Source: UMGS1766 sp963597355 (lineage in GTDB: Bacteria > Bacillota > Clostridia > Oscillospirales > Oscillospiraceae). From it: 59,905 nucleotides of DNA. Positions 15,640 through 24,122 of the stretch are shown here, one piece after another (within the stretch, counting starts at the first letter, position 1; every line of letters starts with the position of its first letter). Location: assembly GCA_963597355.1 (NCBI GenBank), contig CAVBPR010000015.1:1-59905 (forward strand). Direction: 5' to 3'. The notes under the pieces are model-generated. The model saw nothing but the letters and a program-made list of their open reading frames with translations. It was not told the origin of the DNA and ran no database searches. The position numbers were made by a program, and so were the translations under genes.

Positions 15640-16790
15640 AAAAGGATCAGCCTGGAGGGCGTATTCTCTCTTCTCCTGCAATGGAGAGCCTGGTTTCGTC
15701 AATCATCTCCATTATCATGGGCTTGCTGATTGGCCTTATCATCCTGATCATCTGCAATGCAGGTACAGCTTTGCCCGCCATTCGCACCATTGCCACCGGT
15801 GGCTTCGGCTTGTCCGGCTTTGCAAAAACGATGGGACGTATTTGTTACTATGCTGTGCCTCTTATCATGTGCGGTTTGTCGGTGGGCTTTGCCTTTAAGA
15901 CTGGCACGTTCAATATCGGTGCATCCGGACAGTATGTGGCCGGTGCGTTTACTGCTATTCTGGTCACCTATCTCATTGGAGGTGTGACCGGCGGCTTCAC
16001 ATGGGTCATTGCTGTGTTGGCTGGCGGTATTGCCGGAGGTTTAATTGCCATGGTGCCCGGCCTGTTGTCCGCTTATCGCAATGTGAATATTATTATTTCC
16101 GGTCTGATGATGAATTTTATCGCCACTTATGGTGTTAGCTTCCTTATTAAAAAGATCAAGCTGATCTACAGCGCTGAAAAGAGCACCAGCAAATCGATCC
16201 CCACCGAACTGACTCTGCCAAAGGCCGGTCTGGACAAGCTGTTCCCCGTCGGTGGCTCCGGCACGGCGGGCGCGAACAGCGGTATCCTCATCGCCATCGG
16301 GATCGGTATCGTCATTTATATCCTGCTCAACCGCACCACCTTCGGCTTCGAACTGCGTACCTGCGGTGCAAACCGCTATGCGGCAAAAAACGCCGGTATA
16401 AAGGAGAATAAGTCTATCGTTGTTTCCATGTTCATTGCCGGTGCGCTGGCCGGCGTTGGCGGCGGTCTGGTGTATCTTTCCAGCAGCGGCATCAACCTCG
16501 GTGTCACCGACTCTGTCAATGGTACGGGTTTCTACGGCATCGCTGTCGCTTTGCTGGGTCAGCTGAACCCGCTTGGTATTGTGACCTCCGGTTTACTCAT
16601 CTCCTATTTCCAGGTCGGTGGCAGCAGCCTGCAGATTTATGGCTTTTCAGCGGAGCTCATTGATGTGATCGTGGCGGCTATCATCTTCTGCTGTGCCTTT
16701 GCCCAGAGATTCGGGGGTATTCTCCGTGAGGCTGTCCGCCATAGAGCGCAAAAGAAGCAGAGTGCCGCAACGGATCAAACCAAAGCGTAA
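15636..16790 (+). CDS. BMP-type ABC transporter permease, first subunit (NupB/YufP-like)
   Basis: The 384-residue membrane protein (about eight to ten helices) starts at ATG 15636, overlapping the ATPase stop. Family features are GLSVGFAFKTGTFNIGASGQ and the ALAGVGGGLVYLSSSG segment that touches the ATPase. It forms the transport path with the second permease at 16804. A 13-base gap separates them. A ~25-residue basic tail ends the protein. Confidence 0.93.
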   Translation: MKKDQPGGRILSSPAMESLVSSIISIIMGLLIGLIILIICNAGTALPAIRTIATGGFGLSGFAKTMGRICYYAVPLIMCGLSVGFAFKTGTFNIGASGQYVAGAFTAILVTYLIGGVTGGFTWVIAVLAGGIAGGLIAMVPGLLSAYRNVNIIISGLMMNFIATYGVSFLIKKIKLIYSAEKSTSKSIPTELTLPKAGLDKLFPVGGSGTAGANSGILIAIGIGIVIYILLNRTTFGFELRTCGANRYAAKNAGIKENKSIVVSMFIAGALAGVGGGLVYLSSSGINLGVTDSVNGTGFYGIAVALLGQLNPLGIVTSGLLISYFQVGGSSLQIYGFSAELIDVIVAAIIFCCAFAQRFGGILREAVRHRAQKKQSAATDQTKA

Positions 16791-16803
16791 GGAGGTATCT
16801 TCC

Positions 16804-17757
16804 GTGAGTATGTTTATCTTTTTTGTACAGCAGATTCTGTTGTTTGCAACGCCGCTGATCGTCGCAGGCATCGGGGGTATGTTCTGCGAGCGTGGTGGCA
16901 TTATCAACATCGGCGTGGAAGGTATGATGATTATGGGAGCGTTTTGTGGTTGTTTGTTTCTCCACTTTGCCCCCACCGCGTTGCCCACCCAGCTGCAGCT
17001 TATCGTTGCTCTGCTCATTGCGGCTGTGGCAGGGATGGCGTTTTCTGCTTTGCATGCGTTGGCTTCCATCAACTTCAGCGCTAATCAAGCTATCAGTGGT
17101 ATTGCCCTGAATATTGCTGCCCCAGCGGTGGCTATCTTTGCTGCCCGGCTCATCATTGGTCGCCAGCAGATCGGCTTTACCAACCGCTTCCGCATCGAGG
17201 CTGTGCCCGGGTTGAGCAAGATCCCCATTATCGGTGATATTTTCTTCAAAAACGTCTACATCTCCTTCTATATCGCCATTGTCATTGCTGTCCTCGGTGG
17301 TATCCTCATCAACAAGACCCGTTTCGGTCTGCGGTTGAAGGCCTGCGGTGAGTTCCCTCAGGCAGCGGATTCTGTCGGCATCAATGTCTATAAGATGCGC
17401 TATGCGGGTGTGCTGATCTGCGGCGCACTGGCTGGCATGGCGGGCGTTATGCTCATTGTCCCCACTGCGACGGAGTTCAATGCCACGGTGGCTGGTTACG
17501 GCTTTTTGGCCGTGTCTGTATTGATCTTCGGCCGCTGGCAGCCCGGCAGGGTGGTATTTGCCGCATTCTTCTTCGGTACGATGAAAACGCTCTCGGCGGT
17601 CTACTCTGCCATACCGTTTCTGGCAAAACTGAACATTGATGCATTCATTTATCGTATGGTCCCGTTCGTGGTCACGCTTATTGTGCTGACTATTTCGTCT
17701 AACGGTGCGCAGGGGCCTGCCGCCGCCGGTGAACCCTATGACAAGAGCAGCCGCTGA
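16804..17757 (+). CDS. BMP-type ABC transporter permease, second subunit (NupC/YufQ-like)
   Basis: The start is GTG 16804, six bases after AAGGAGG (16791-16797). The longer frame upstream overlaps the first permease and is not used; an ATG six bases further on is a possible alternative. The 317-residue protein has about eight helices and the conserved FCERGGIINIGVEGMMIMGA segment (the substrate-side motif of this family) and LAGMAGVMLI. With the first permease it makes a heterodimeric channel. Confidence 0.92.
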   Translation: MSMFIFFVQQILLFATPLIVAGIGGMFCERGGIINIGVEGMMIMGAFCGCLFLHFAPTALPTQLQLIVALLIAAVAGMAFSALHALASINFSANQAISGIALNIAAPAVAIFAARLIIGRQQIGFTNRFRIEAVPGLSKIPIIGDIFFKNVYISFYIAIVIAVLGGILINKTRFGLRLKACGEFPQAADSVGINVYKMRYAGVLICGALAGMAGVMLIVPTATEFNATVAGYGFLAVSVLIFGRWQPGRVVFAAFFFGTMKTLSAVYSAIPFLAKLNIDAFIYRMVPFVVTLIVLTISSNGAQGPAAAGEPYDKSSR

Positions 17758-17785
17758 ATTCCATACCTGACAGGAGGTTCTTACT

Positions 17786-19480
17786 ATGGAAAGCAAGAAG
17801 TTTTATCGCAAGACAACACCTCTGAATGATCCAAGATCCAATTTCCATGGCTACTGCCCAGAGACGGTGATCTTGCCCAAAGGATATGTGCATGTCGAGG
17901 GCGCAAAGCCTTTAGACTGCGACATTCTGCTGGAGCGGGATGTGGCCATTCCCATGCGGGACGGGTGCATTCTCCGGGCGGATATTTACCGCCCAAATGA
18001 CGATGAGAAAGTACCTGCCATTCTGTGCTCCAGCATATTCGGGAAAAATGGTTCCTATGCCAATTATGACTTTTGTGCCCAAATGAGTGGCCACTCCAAC
18101 CGAATGGATGTGCCGCTGGGTACGACATCTGAATTGAATATGTTTGAGGCCGCCGATCCTGCTTTCTGGGTGAATAATCACTATGCACTAGTTAATCTGG
18201 ACATCCGTGGCGTTGGTATGAGTCAGGGACGTGCTCACTACTTCGATACCCAAGATGCCGAGGACAACTACGACACTATTGAGTGGCTGGCTGCGCGGGA
18301 TTGGTGCAACGGTGCTGTTACCATGCAGGGCAATTCCTGGCTGGGTATTACTCAGTGGTACACCGCCGCAGCGCGTCCACCCCATCTGGCCTGCATTGCG
18401 CCCTGGGAAGGCCATGCCAATATGTATGTAGATGAATATATGCGAGGTGGTATTCCCCGTTATGTTGTACAGCGGGATGTGATGTGTTTCGGCAACTATG
18501 AGATGGAGGATCTCCGTGCCGGTATGATGGCCTATCCACTGTATAATGACTACTGGAAGGAGAAGGCTGCTGACTTCAAGAAAATCAAGTGCCCGGCCTA
18601 TGTGGTGGCCAGCTATGGAAGCCAGGTTCATGTGCGAGGCACATTTGAAGGATTCCGCAATATCTCCTCTGAGGAGAAGTGGTTGCGAATACACAACACC
18701 AACGAATGGCCGGATCAGTACCAGCCGGAGAACACCGCAGATCTGCTGAAATTTTATGACCACTATTGCAAGGGTATCGACAACGGCTGGGAGAACACAC
18801 CCCGGGTGCGTATGTCTGTCCTCGATCCCGGTGGAACGGATACCGTTGGTCGTCCTGAGGAAAACTTTCCCCTTGCACGTCAGCAGCTACGCAAGCTCTA
18901 TCTGCGCCCGGAGGAGGGCATCTTGAGTGATGCGCCCGCTCAGCAGGAGCAGAGTGCCGTCTATATCAGCGACGATGGCAAGAGTACCCTGCGCTTGCGC
19001 TATACGTTTGACAGGGAAACGGAGATCACCGGCTATATGAAACTGAAGGTGAGTTTAGCCGCGTTGGACAACATCGACGCCGACGTCTATGCCAAGATCG
19101 GCAAGCTGGGTGTGGATGGGGAATATCGCTTCAATGATGCTGTGCAGATCCAGTATACTGGCCCGAATACTATGCTTCGTGCCTCTCTGCGGGAACTGGA
19201 CGCGGACAAGTCCACCCCCTGTGAGCCGTTCCACACCTTTGACCACCCCCAACTGCTCACCCGGGGAGAGCCGGTGGAGCTGGAGCTGGGTTTCTGGCCA
19301 ACCAGTTTGCGTTTTCACGCCGGAGAGAGCTTAGAATTGGCTATCGCAGGCTTTGACTATATGGGATTGGACGACCCGCAAGCCGTCGTAGCTGACACTC
19401 GCAACCGTGGTCGACACCAGATTTTTGCAGGAGGCCGGTGGAATTCTTATCTGCTGATTCCTGAGATCCCGGTAGAGTGA
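17786..19480 (+). CDS. CocE/NonD-family hydrolase (X-Pro dipeptidyl-peptidase-like)
   Basis: The 564-residue protein has the S15/CocE architecture: alpha/beta-hydrolase core (residues ~45-320) with VAIPMRDGCILRADIYRP, RGVGMSQG, and the nucleophile elbow GNSWLG (Ser184); and a C-terminal jelly-roll domain (~330-564). His303 in WLRIHNTNEW fits the catalytic histidine. The third residue is in doubt: where homologues read SW-x-D before the HxRG segment, this protein reads ASYGSQVHVRG (275-285), with no Asp. The family includes cocaine esterase, acylases and X-Pro peptidases, so it cleaves an ester or amide. No signal peptide is seen, so it acts on an imported compound. It ends the uptake operon, 28 bases after the permease, suggesting the importer brings in its substrate. 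Confidence 0.88.
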   Translation: MESKKFYRKTTPLNDPRSNFHGYCPETVILPKGYVHVEGAKPLDCDILLERDVAIPMRDGCILRADIYRPNDDEKVPAILCSSIFGKNGSYANYDFCAQMSGHSNRMDVPLGTTSELNMFEAADPAFWVNNHYALVNLDIRGVGMSQGRAHYFDTQDAEDNYDTIEWLAARDWCNGAVTMQGNSWLGITQWYTAAARPPHLACIAPWEGHANMYVDEYMRGGIPRYVVQRDVMCFGNYEMEDLRAGMMAYPLYNDYWKEKAADFKKIKCPAYVVASYGSQVHVRGTFEGFRNISSEEKWLRIHNTNEWPDQYQPENTADLLKFYDHYCKGIDNGWENTPRVRMSVLDPGGTDTVGRPEENFPLARQQLRKLYLRPEEGILSDAPAQQEQSAVYISDDGKSTLRLRYTFDRETEITGYMKLKVSLAALDNIDADVYAKIGKLGVDGEYRFNDAVQIQYTGPNTMLRASLRELDADKSTPCEPFHTFDHPQLLTRGEPVELELGFWPTSLRFHAGESLELAIAGFDYMGLDDPQAVVADTRNRGRHQIFAGGRWNSYLLIPEIPVE

Positions 19481-19532
19481 GTCCTGAAAATGACAGGCGA
19501 TCATTCTTTTTAAAAAATATTGATTTTCAGTA

Positions 19533-19560
19533 TTGACAAACGGGCGAAAGGATATATACT
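19533..19560 (+). promoter_or_regulatory. Promoter of the GntR regulator and catabolic operon
   Basis: A perfect -35 TTGACA (19533-19538) and a -10 TATACT (19555-19560) with a 16-base spacer. The operator copy 2 overlaps the -10 box. The 50 bases between the CocE stop and this promoter hold only a weak 5-bp hairpin followed by T, so some read-through from the uptake operon is possible. Confidence 0.78.
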
Positions 19561-19573
19561 TGTATTACAAGTA
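19557..19573 (+). promoter_or_regulatory. GntR/FadR-type operator, copy 2 (autoregulatory)
   Basis: TACTTGTATTACAAGTA is an odd-length perfect palindrome around one central base. Its core is the exact reverse complement of the site at 12779-12791. It overlaps the -10 box of the regulator's own promoter, the arrangement expected for self-repression that is released by an inducer. Confidence 0.78.
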
Positions 19574-19684
19574 GTAAGCATACAAGAAGCTGCAAGATGA
19601 CCGTTCGGTTGACATCTTTCTCTATATCATTATAAAATAACCATGACAACATAAAACCACATCAATAGAAATGGAGCGATTGGC

Positions 19685-20410
19685 ATGGCATTGAATCCCA
19701 TTAAGAAAGAAAGTATCAGCGAACAGGTATTTGAACAGATGAAGCAGCAGATCATTGATCGAGAATGGGTCCCCGGAATGAAGCTTCCATCCGAAACGGA
19801 GCTGGGCAACATTTTCGGAGTCAGCCGGGTGACAATCCGTCAGGCACTACAGAAGTTGGCTGTTATGGGCCTTGTGGAGACTCGGTTTGGCGAGGGTTCC
19901 TTCGTTAAGGAGGCTGACCTCGGCCAGCAGGTCAAAACTGCACTGCTTCCCAGCGCCTATCTTCAGCCTCACAGCACAAATGAAGTGTTGGAGTTCCGTT
20001 CGGTCATCGAGGTTGAGACCGCCGGTTTGGCCGCCCACCGAGCCACGGACAAAGATATTGTGCGGCTGAAGGAATTGTTGGCGCGACAGATGGACGAAGC
20101 TACCAGAACTGTTACCAGCTTTGCGGAGGATGACATGGAGTTTCACATGACCATCGCCAGAAGCACTGGAAATGCTCTGATCATTGCAACATATGAGATC
20201 CTCTGGGACATCCTCAACAGTGCCATGTATCAGACAGTGCGCGGCTTTGGTTATGGTGGCGCACTCCCTTTTCATCAGCAGATCATTGAGGCTATTGAGG
20301 CCCACGACGAACACCGGGCTATTGTTGCAATGAAGGCACATATGGAGAACAATCGCCTGCTGTTTGAGCAAAACAATGAACTGTTTACCGAGGCTGGCTG
20401 GGACAAGTAA
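19685..20410 (+). CDS. GntR-family transcriptional regulator, FadR subfamily
   Basis: The 241-residue protein has an N-terminal winged helix (residues ~8-75; QIIDREWVPGMKLPSETELG and VSRVTIRQALQKLAVMGLVE, both classic GntR motifs) and a C-terminal FCD helical domain (~95-225), with the metal/ligand-binding pattern of acidic residue DDMEFHMTIARSTGN and later histidines (FHQQIIEAIEAHDEH). FCD regulators respond to organic acids or sugar acids. Two matching operators, before the uptake operon and before this gene, mark it as regulator of both. It is transcribed with the catabolic genes behind it (48-base gap to the dehydrogenase). A repressor role is inferred from operator positions. Confidence 0.93.
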   Translation: MALNPIKKESISEQVFEQMKQQIIDREWVPGMKLPSETELGNIFGVSRVTIRQALQKLAVMGLVETRFGEGSFVKEADLGQQVKTALLPSAYLQPHSTNEVLEFRSVIEVETAGLAAHRATDKDIVRLKELLARQMDEATRTVTSFAEDDMEFHMTIARSTGNALIIATYEILWDILNSAMYQTVRGFGYGGALPFHQQIIEAIEAHDEHRAIVAMKAHMENNRLLFEQNNELFTEAGWDK

Positions 20411-20458
20411 TCGTTTATTGATCCTCACATTATTTTAAAAGTCAGGAGGAACTTGTTC

Positions 20459-21487
20459 ATGAAAGCACTGAGATACATTGCCCCCTATCATCTGGAAGTG
20501 CAGGAAGTGCCAACGCCTACTCCGGCAAAGGACGAATGCCTGCTCCGTGTGCGCGCCTGCGGTATTTGCGGCAGCGACCCCCATGGCTACACCGGCAAGA
20601 CTGGTCGTCGGCTTCCGCCCATGACCATGGGTCATGAATTCGCAGCTGAGATTGCCGCTGTCGGCAGAGATGTCAAGAAGTTTAAGGTGGGTGACGCTGT
20701 CATTCCTCAGCCCATCAACTTCTGCGGCATTTGCGAAAATTGTTGCCGTGGTCTCACGATGCTTTGCCTGAACAAGACGTTCTTCGGTGTGCTGGATACC
20801 GACGGAGCAATGGCTGAATATGTTTCTGTGCCTGAAAAGCTACTCTATTCTCTGCCAGAGGGAACTTCCTTCTATCAGGGGGCACTGACTGAGCCTTACG
20901 CTGTGACCTATGGCGCATATAAAAAGGCCGGTGGGTTGAAGGACAAAATCGTTCTCATCATCGGTGCCGGTACAATTGGTGATTGCATGCTCCAATTGGT
21001 GCTGCTGGATCAGCCCAAGATGGTCATCATGGCCGATCTGAGTGATCCTCGGCTGAAGATCGCCAAGGAGCTGGGTGCTACCTACACCATCAACACCGGT
21101 AGAGTAGATACGCTGGAGGAAATAAAAAAGCTTACTGACGGTCATATGATAGACGTGTCCTTTGAGTGCTGCGGTGTTGAACCAACGGCAAACATCTCCG
21201 TCAAGGCACTGAAGATCGCGGGTTGCTCCTACTGGATCGGCATGAACCAGAAGGAGATGACCCTGAATATGCAGGACATCGTCTGCTCTGCCCGGAGCGT
21301 CATCGGCTCGTTTAACTACACTCATCAGGAATTTGGTGAAATGGTGGATATTTTGGGCAGTGGTAAGATGGCTTCTGACAAACTGATCTCCAAGGTTGTC
21401 TCTCTGGAGGAAGCGCCCCAGGCCTTCGACGACCTGCTCAACCGGCCGGATGATTTTCTGAAGATCATCATCGACCCCACCAAGTGA
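20459..21487 (+). CDS. Zinc-dependent medium-chain dehydrogenase (sorbitol/threonine dehydrogenase-like)
   Basis: The start is ATG 20459, nine bases after AGGAGG; a TTG six bases earlier is too close to that site. The 342-residue MDR enzyme has catalytic zinc ligands in CGICGSD (Cys37) and GHE (His59, Glu60), structural-zinc cysteines at about 89, 92, 95 and 103, and a Rossmann fold beginning IVLIIGAGTIGDCML (the usual GxGxxG reads GAGTIG). It should oxidise a secondary alcohol of a polyol, sugar or sugar acid with NAD(P)+. As first enzyme after the regulator it probably makes the keto intermediate used by the following isomerase and transketolase. Confidence 0.9.
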   Translation: MKALRYIAPYHLEVQEVPTPTPAKDECLLRVRACGICGSDPHGYTGKTGRRLPPMTMGHEFAAEIAAVGRDVKKFKVGDAVIPQPINFCGICENCCRGLTMLCLNKTFFGVLDTDGAMAEYVSVPEKLLYSLPEGTSFYQGALTEPYAVTYGAYKKAGGLKDKIVLIIGAGTIGDCMLQLVLLDQPKMVIMADLSDPRLKIAKELGATYTINTGRVDTLEEIKKLTDGHMIDVSFECCGVEPTANISVKALKIAGCSYWIGMNQKEMTLNMQDIVCSARSVIGSFNYTHQEFGEMVDILGSGKMASDKLISKVVSLEEAPQAFDDLLNRPDDFLKIIIDPTK

Positions 21488-21500
21488 GGAGGGCGACACC

Positions 21501-22310
21501 ATGAAGTTTGGATGTTGTCTGAACATGTGCTCTGTCCAGCCAGACGGGACGGGTATTGAGTGGATCGAGGATCTGGCAGCCTTTGGTTATGACTATGTGG
21601 AACTGCCTACTGCCCAAATGATGGCGCTTGACACCGAGACACTGGTTGCGCTGAAGCAGCGGTTGAAAAAAGCGAATATCCCCTGTGAGACCAGCAATAA
21701 TTTCTTCCCCACTACCATGCGCCTGACAGGCCCGGACGTGAATATGGACACCATTATGGACTACGTCCGCTGTGCATTGACACTGGACGAGGAGCTGGGC
21801 GTGCAGTATCTGGTCTTTGGCAGTGGACCAGCCAAGAATGTGCCGGAGGGTTTTCCAATGGATGTGGGCTATCAGCAGGTTGTTACCCTGCTCAAGCAAG
21901 TCGGTCCTGTTGCTCGGGAGCATGGTGTTACCATCGTCATTGAACCATTGCGTAAGGCGGAGTGCAATCTCATCAATACCTTCGCTGAGGGGGTACAACT
22001 GGCCAAAGATGTAAATGATCCCAATGTACGAGTGTTGGTGGACTTCTATCACCTTACTGAGGAACACGAGCCGGTGCAGCATTTGTTGGACAACGGCCGG
22101 GAATATCTCCGTCACGTTCATTTTGCTAATCCCATCGGACGAGTGTTCCCGGTTAAGGCGGATGAAGCAGACTATGCACCGTTTATCGCCGCATTGGAGG
22201 AAGTCGGCTATGACCTGCACGTCAGCTGCGAAGCCTATGCCTCCCATGGTTTTAAACAGGATGCTCCCATGACCCGGCGCTTTTTTACGCAGCAGTTTAA
22301 GGAGGAATGA
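21501..22310 (+). CDS. Sugar phosphate isomerase/epimerase-family TIM barrel (hydroxypyruvate-isomerase/tagatose-epimerase-like)
   Basis: The 269-residue protein is an AP-endonuclease-2-type TIM barrel. Likely metal ligands follow the family pattern: Glu in IVIEPLRKAECN, Asp/His in VLVDFYHLTEEHEP, His in LRHVHFANPIGR and Glu in LHVSCEAYA. The family includes hydroxypyruvate isomerase (Hyi), D-tagatose 3-epimerase and inosose enzymes. Hyi would fit the tartronate-semialdehyde-reductase-like enzyme and glycerate kinase encoded further on, but length and motifs do not decide between Hyi and an epimerase or decarboxylase. It lies 13 bases after the dehydrogenase and 4 bases before transketolase, so it is translated together with them. 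Confidence 0.87.
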   Translation: MKFGCCLNMCSVQPDGTGIEWIEDLAAFGYDYVELPTAQMMALDTETLVALKQRLKKANIPCETSNNFFPTTMRLTGPDVNMDTIMDYVRCALTLDEELGVQYLVFGSGPAKNVPEGFPMDVGYQQVVTLLKQVGPVAREHGVTIVIEPLRKAECNLINTFAEGVQLAKDVNDPNVRVLVDFYHLTEEHEPVQHLLDNGREYLRHVHFANPIGRVFPVKADEADYAPFIAALEEVGYDLHVSCEAYASHGFKQDAPMTRRFFTQQFKEE

Positions 22311-22314
22311 CAAA

Positions 22315-23139
22315 ATGGCATACAGCAAGGAATTGATCGATGAACTGGTCGCCAAAGGCCAGCTGTTGAGGCGCGATTGCATCCAGTGCATCGGCGTCGG
22401 TGTGGCAGGTCATGTGGGCGGCAGCTGTTCTGCTGCAGATCTTGTTGCTGCACTCTATTTCTACAAAATGAAGTACAATCCTAAAGACCCGGAATGGGAG
22501 GGCAGAGACTACTTCCTGCTCTCCAAGGGTCATGTGGCAATTTTACAATACTCTGCACTGGCAGAGGCAGGTTTTTTCCCTGCCGAGGACCTAAAACACT
22601 GCAAGGACGTGGGCTTCTATTTGCAGGGTCATCCCCATCTGGGTACGCCTGGAATCGAGGCGGGCACCGGTTCGCTGGGGCAGGGCTTGAGTTTGGGTCT
22701 TGGTATGGCGCTGGGTCTGCGTATGGATAAAAAGAGCAACCGGGTATATGTACTGGTCGGCGACGGCGAAATGGATGAAGGCCAAATCTGGGAGGCAGCC
22801 ATGGCCGGAGGTTTCTATAAGGCCAACAATCTGTGCGCCATCATCGACAATAATGGGTTGCAGTGCGTCGGCCCTATCGAACAGCGAATGAATTCCAATC
22901 CAATCGGGGCAAAGTGGGAAGCATTCGGATGGAATGTCATTGAGATCAACGGTCACGACATGGAGCAGATTCTGACGGCACTGGATGCCGCGGAGGCCTG
23001 CACCGAAAAGCCTACCGCTATTATTGCCCATACCGTCAAAGGCAAAGGTATTAGCTTTGCAGAAAATGTGCCTAGTTGTCACAACGTGGCGTTGACCCAG
23101 GAACAGTATGATCAGGCTCTGGAAGAGCTGTCCAAGTGA
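22315..23139 (+). CDS. Transketolase, N-terminal (thiamine pyrophosphate-binding) subunit
   Basis: The 274-residue protein corresponds to the N-terminal third of transketolase: GVGVAGHVGGSCSAADLVAA, LSKGHVAILQYSALAEAGF, the TPP motif GDGEMDEGQIWEA followed by the distal NN pair (CAIIDNNGLQ), and HTVKGKGISF. Together with the next gene it makes a split transketolase, common in anaerobes and in pathway-specific forms. It moves two-carbon ketol units between a ketose and an aldehyde acceptor. Location next to a TIM-barrel isomerase points to a special substrate rather than the pentose phosphate pathway. Confidence 0.93.
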   Translation: MAYSKELIDELVAKGQLLRRDCIQCIGVGVAGHVGGSCSAADLVAALYFYKMKYNPKDPEWEGRDYFLLSKGHVAILQYSALAEAGFFPAEDLKHCKDVGFYLQGHPHLGTPGIEAGTGSLGQGLSLGLGMALGLRMDKKSNRVYVLVGDGEMDEGQIWEAAMAGGFYKANNLCAIIDNNGLQCVGPIEQRMNSNPIGAKWEAFGWNVIEINGHDMEQILTALDAAEACTEKPTAIIAHTVKGKGISFAENVPSCHNVALTQEQYDQALEELSK

Positions 23140-23154
23140 GGGGAGGAGCCAGCC

Positions 23155-24084
23155 ATGAGTTATACCAATCAGAGAACGGCCTATGGAGATACATTGCTCG
23201 CTTTATGCCAAAAGAACAGAAACATCATTGTTCTGGACGCTGACCTTAGCGGATCTACGCAAGGCAAGAAAATTGAGGAGGCACTACCGGAACAGCACGT
23301 CGAGTTGGGTATTGCAGAGGCCAACATGGCCAGTGTGGCAGGTGGCTTGTCCCGAGTGGGCAAGATCCCTTTTATAAATTCATTCTCCGTGTTTTGCTGC
23401 GGCCGTGCATATGACCAAATTCGCCAGAGTATTTCCATTGGTAAACTGAATGTGAAGATCTGCGGCTCTTCCGCCGGTTGCTCCGACTTTGGTGACGGTG
23501 CAACCCACCAGTCTATAGACGACATCGCCTATATGCGCGTGATTCCCAATATGCAGGTCATTGTCCCTGCTGATGCCAACGAGGCCGTTGAAGCAACAAA
23601 GTACATGGCCGAGAGCAAAGGTCCAGTCTATATGCGCCTGAATCGCAATGACTATCCTAATGTAACCGAAGAGGGCAAACCGTTTGTACTGGGTCAGCCG
23701 GCTGTTCTGCGGGAGGGCACGGACGTGTGCGTGTTTGCCTGCGGTGTGATGGTCGGTAAGGCGTTGGAGGCCGCTGAGGCACTGGAGGGTAAGATTTCCG
23801 TCAAGGTGGTCAATGTCAGTACTATCAAGCCGATGAATAAGGATATCATTGTTGCGTTGGCGGCTGATTGTAAGGGTGTTGTCACTGCCGAGGAGCACAG
23901 CGTCATCGGAGGCTTGGGCGGTGCAATCACAGAGGCGATGTGTAAGGCCTGCAAGCCCATTGAGTTTGTGGGTGTCAACGATGAGTTCGGCTCTTCCGCC
24001 CACTGCTATGCAGACATTCTGGAGTATATGGGCCTGACGGTGGCGCATATCCAGAAGGCGATCCAGAAGATCGCCGATCTCTAA
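23155..24084 (+). CDS. Transketolase, C-terminal (pyrimidine-binding) subunit
   Basis: The 309-residue protein holds the Pyr and C-terminal domains: ALPEQHVELGIAEANMASVA with the catalytic Glu that activates TPP, a PFINSFSVFCCGRAYDQIR segment, GATHQSIDDIAYMRVIPNMQ, and a C-terminal domain from VKVVNVSTIKPMNKDIIVAL. It pairs with the N-terminal subunit 15 bases upstream. The substrate-phosphate-binding residues of full transketolases cannot be checked by eye, so whether it acts on phosphorylated sugars is open. Confidence 0.93.
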   Translation: MSYTNQRTAYGDTLLALCQKNRNIIVLDADLSGSTQGKKIEEALPEQHVELGIAEANMASVAGGLSRVGKIPFINSFSVFCCGRAYDQIRQSISIGKLNVKICGSSAGCSDFGDGATHQSIDDIAYMRVIPNMQVIVPADANEAVEATKYMAESKGPVYMRLNRNDYPNVTEEGKPFVLGQPAVLREGTDVCVFACGVMVGKALEAAEALEGKISVKVVNVSTIKPMNKDIIVALAADCKGVVTAEEHSVIGGLGGAITEAMCKACKPIEFVGVNDEFGSSAHCYADILEYMGLTVAHIQKAIQKIADL

Positions 24085-24122
24085 ATCAGAAACGAGATAT
24101 CATCGAACAGGAGGAACGTTCA

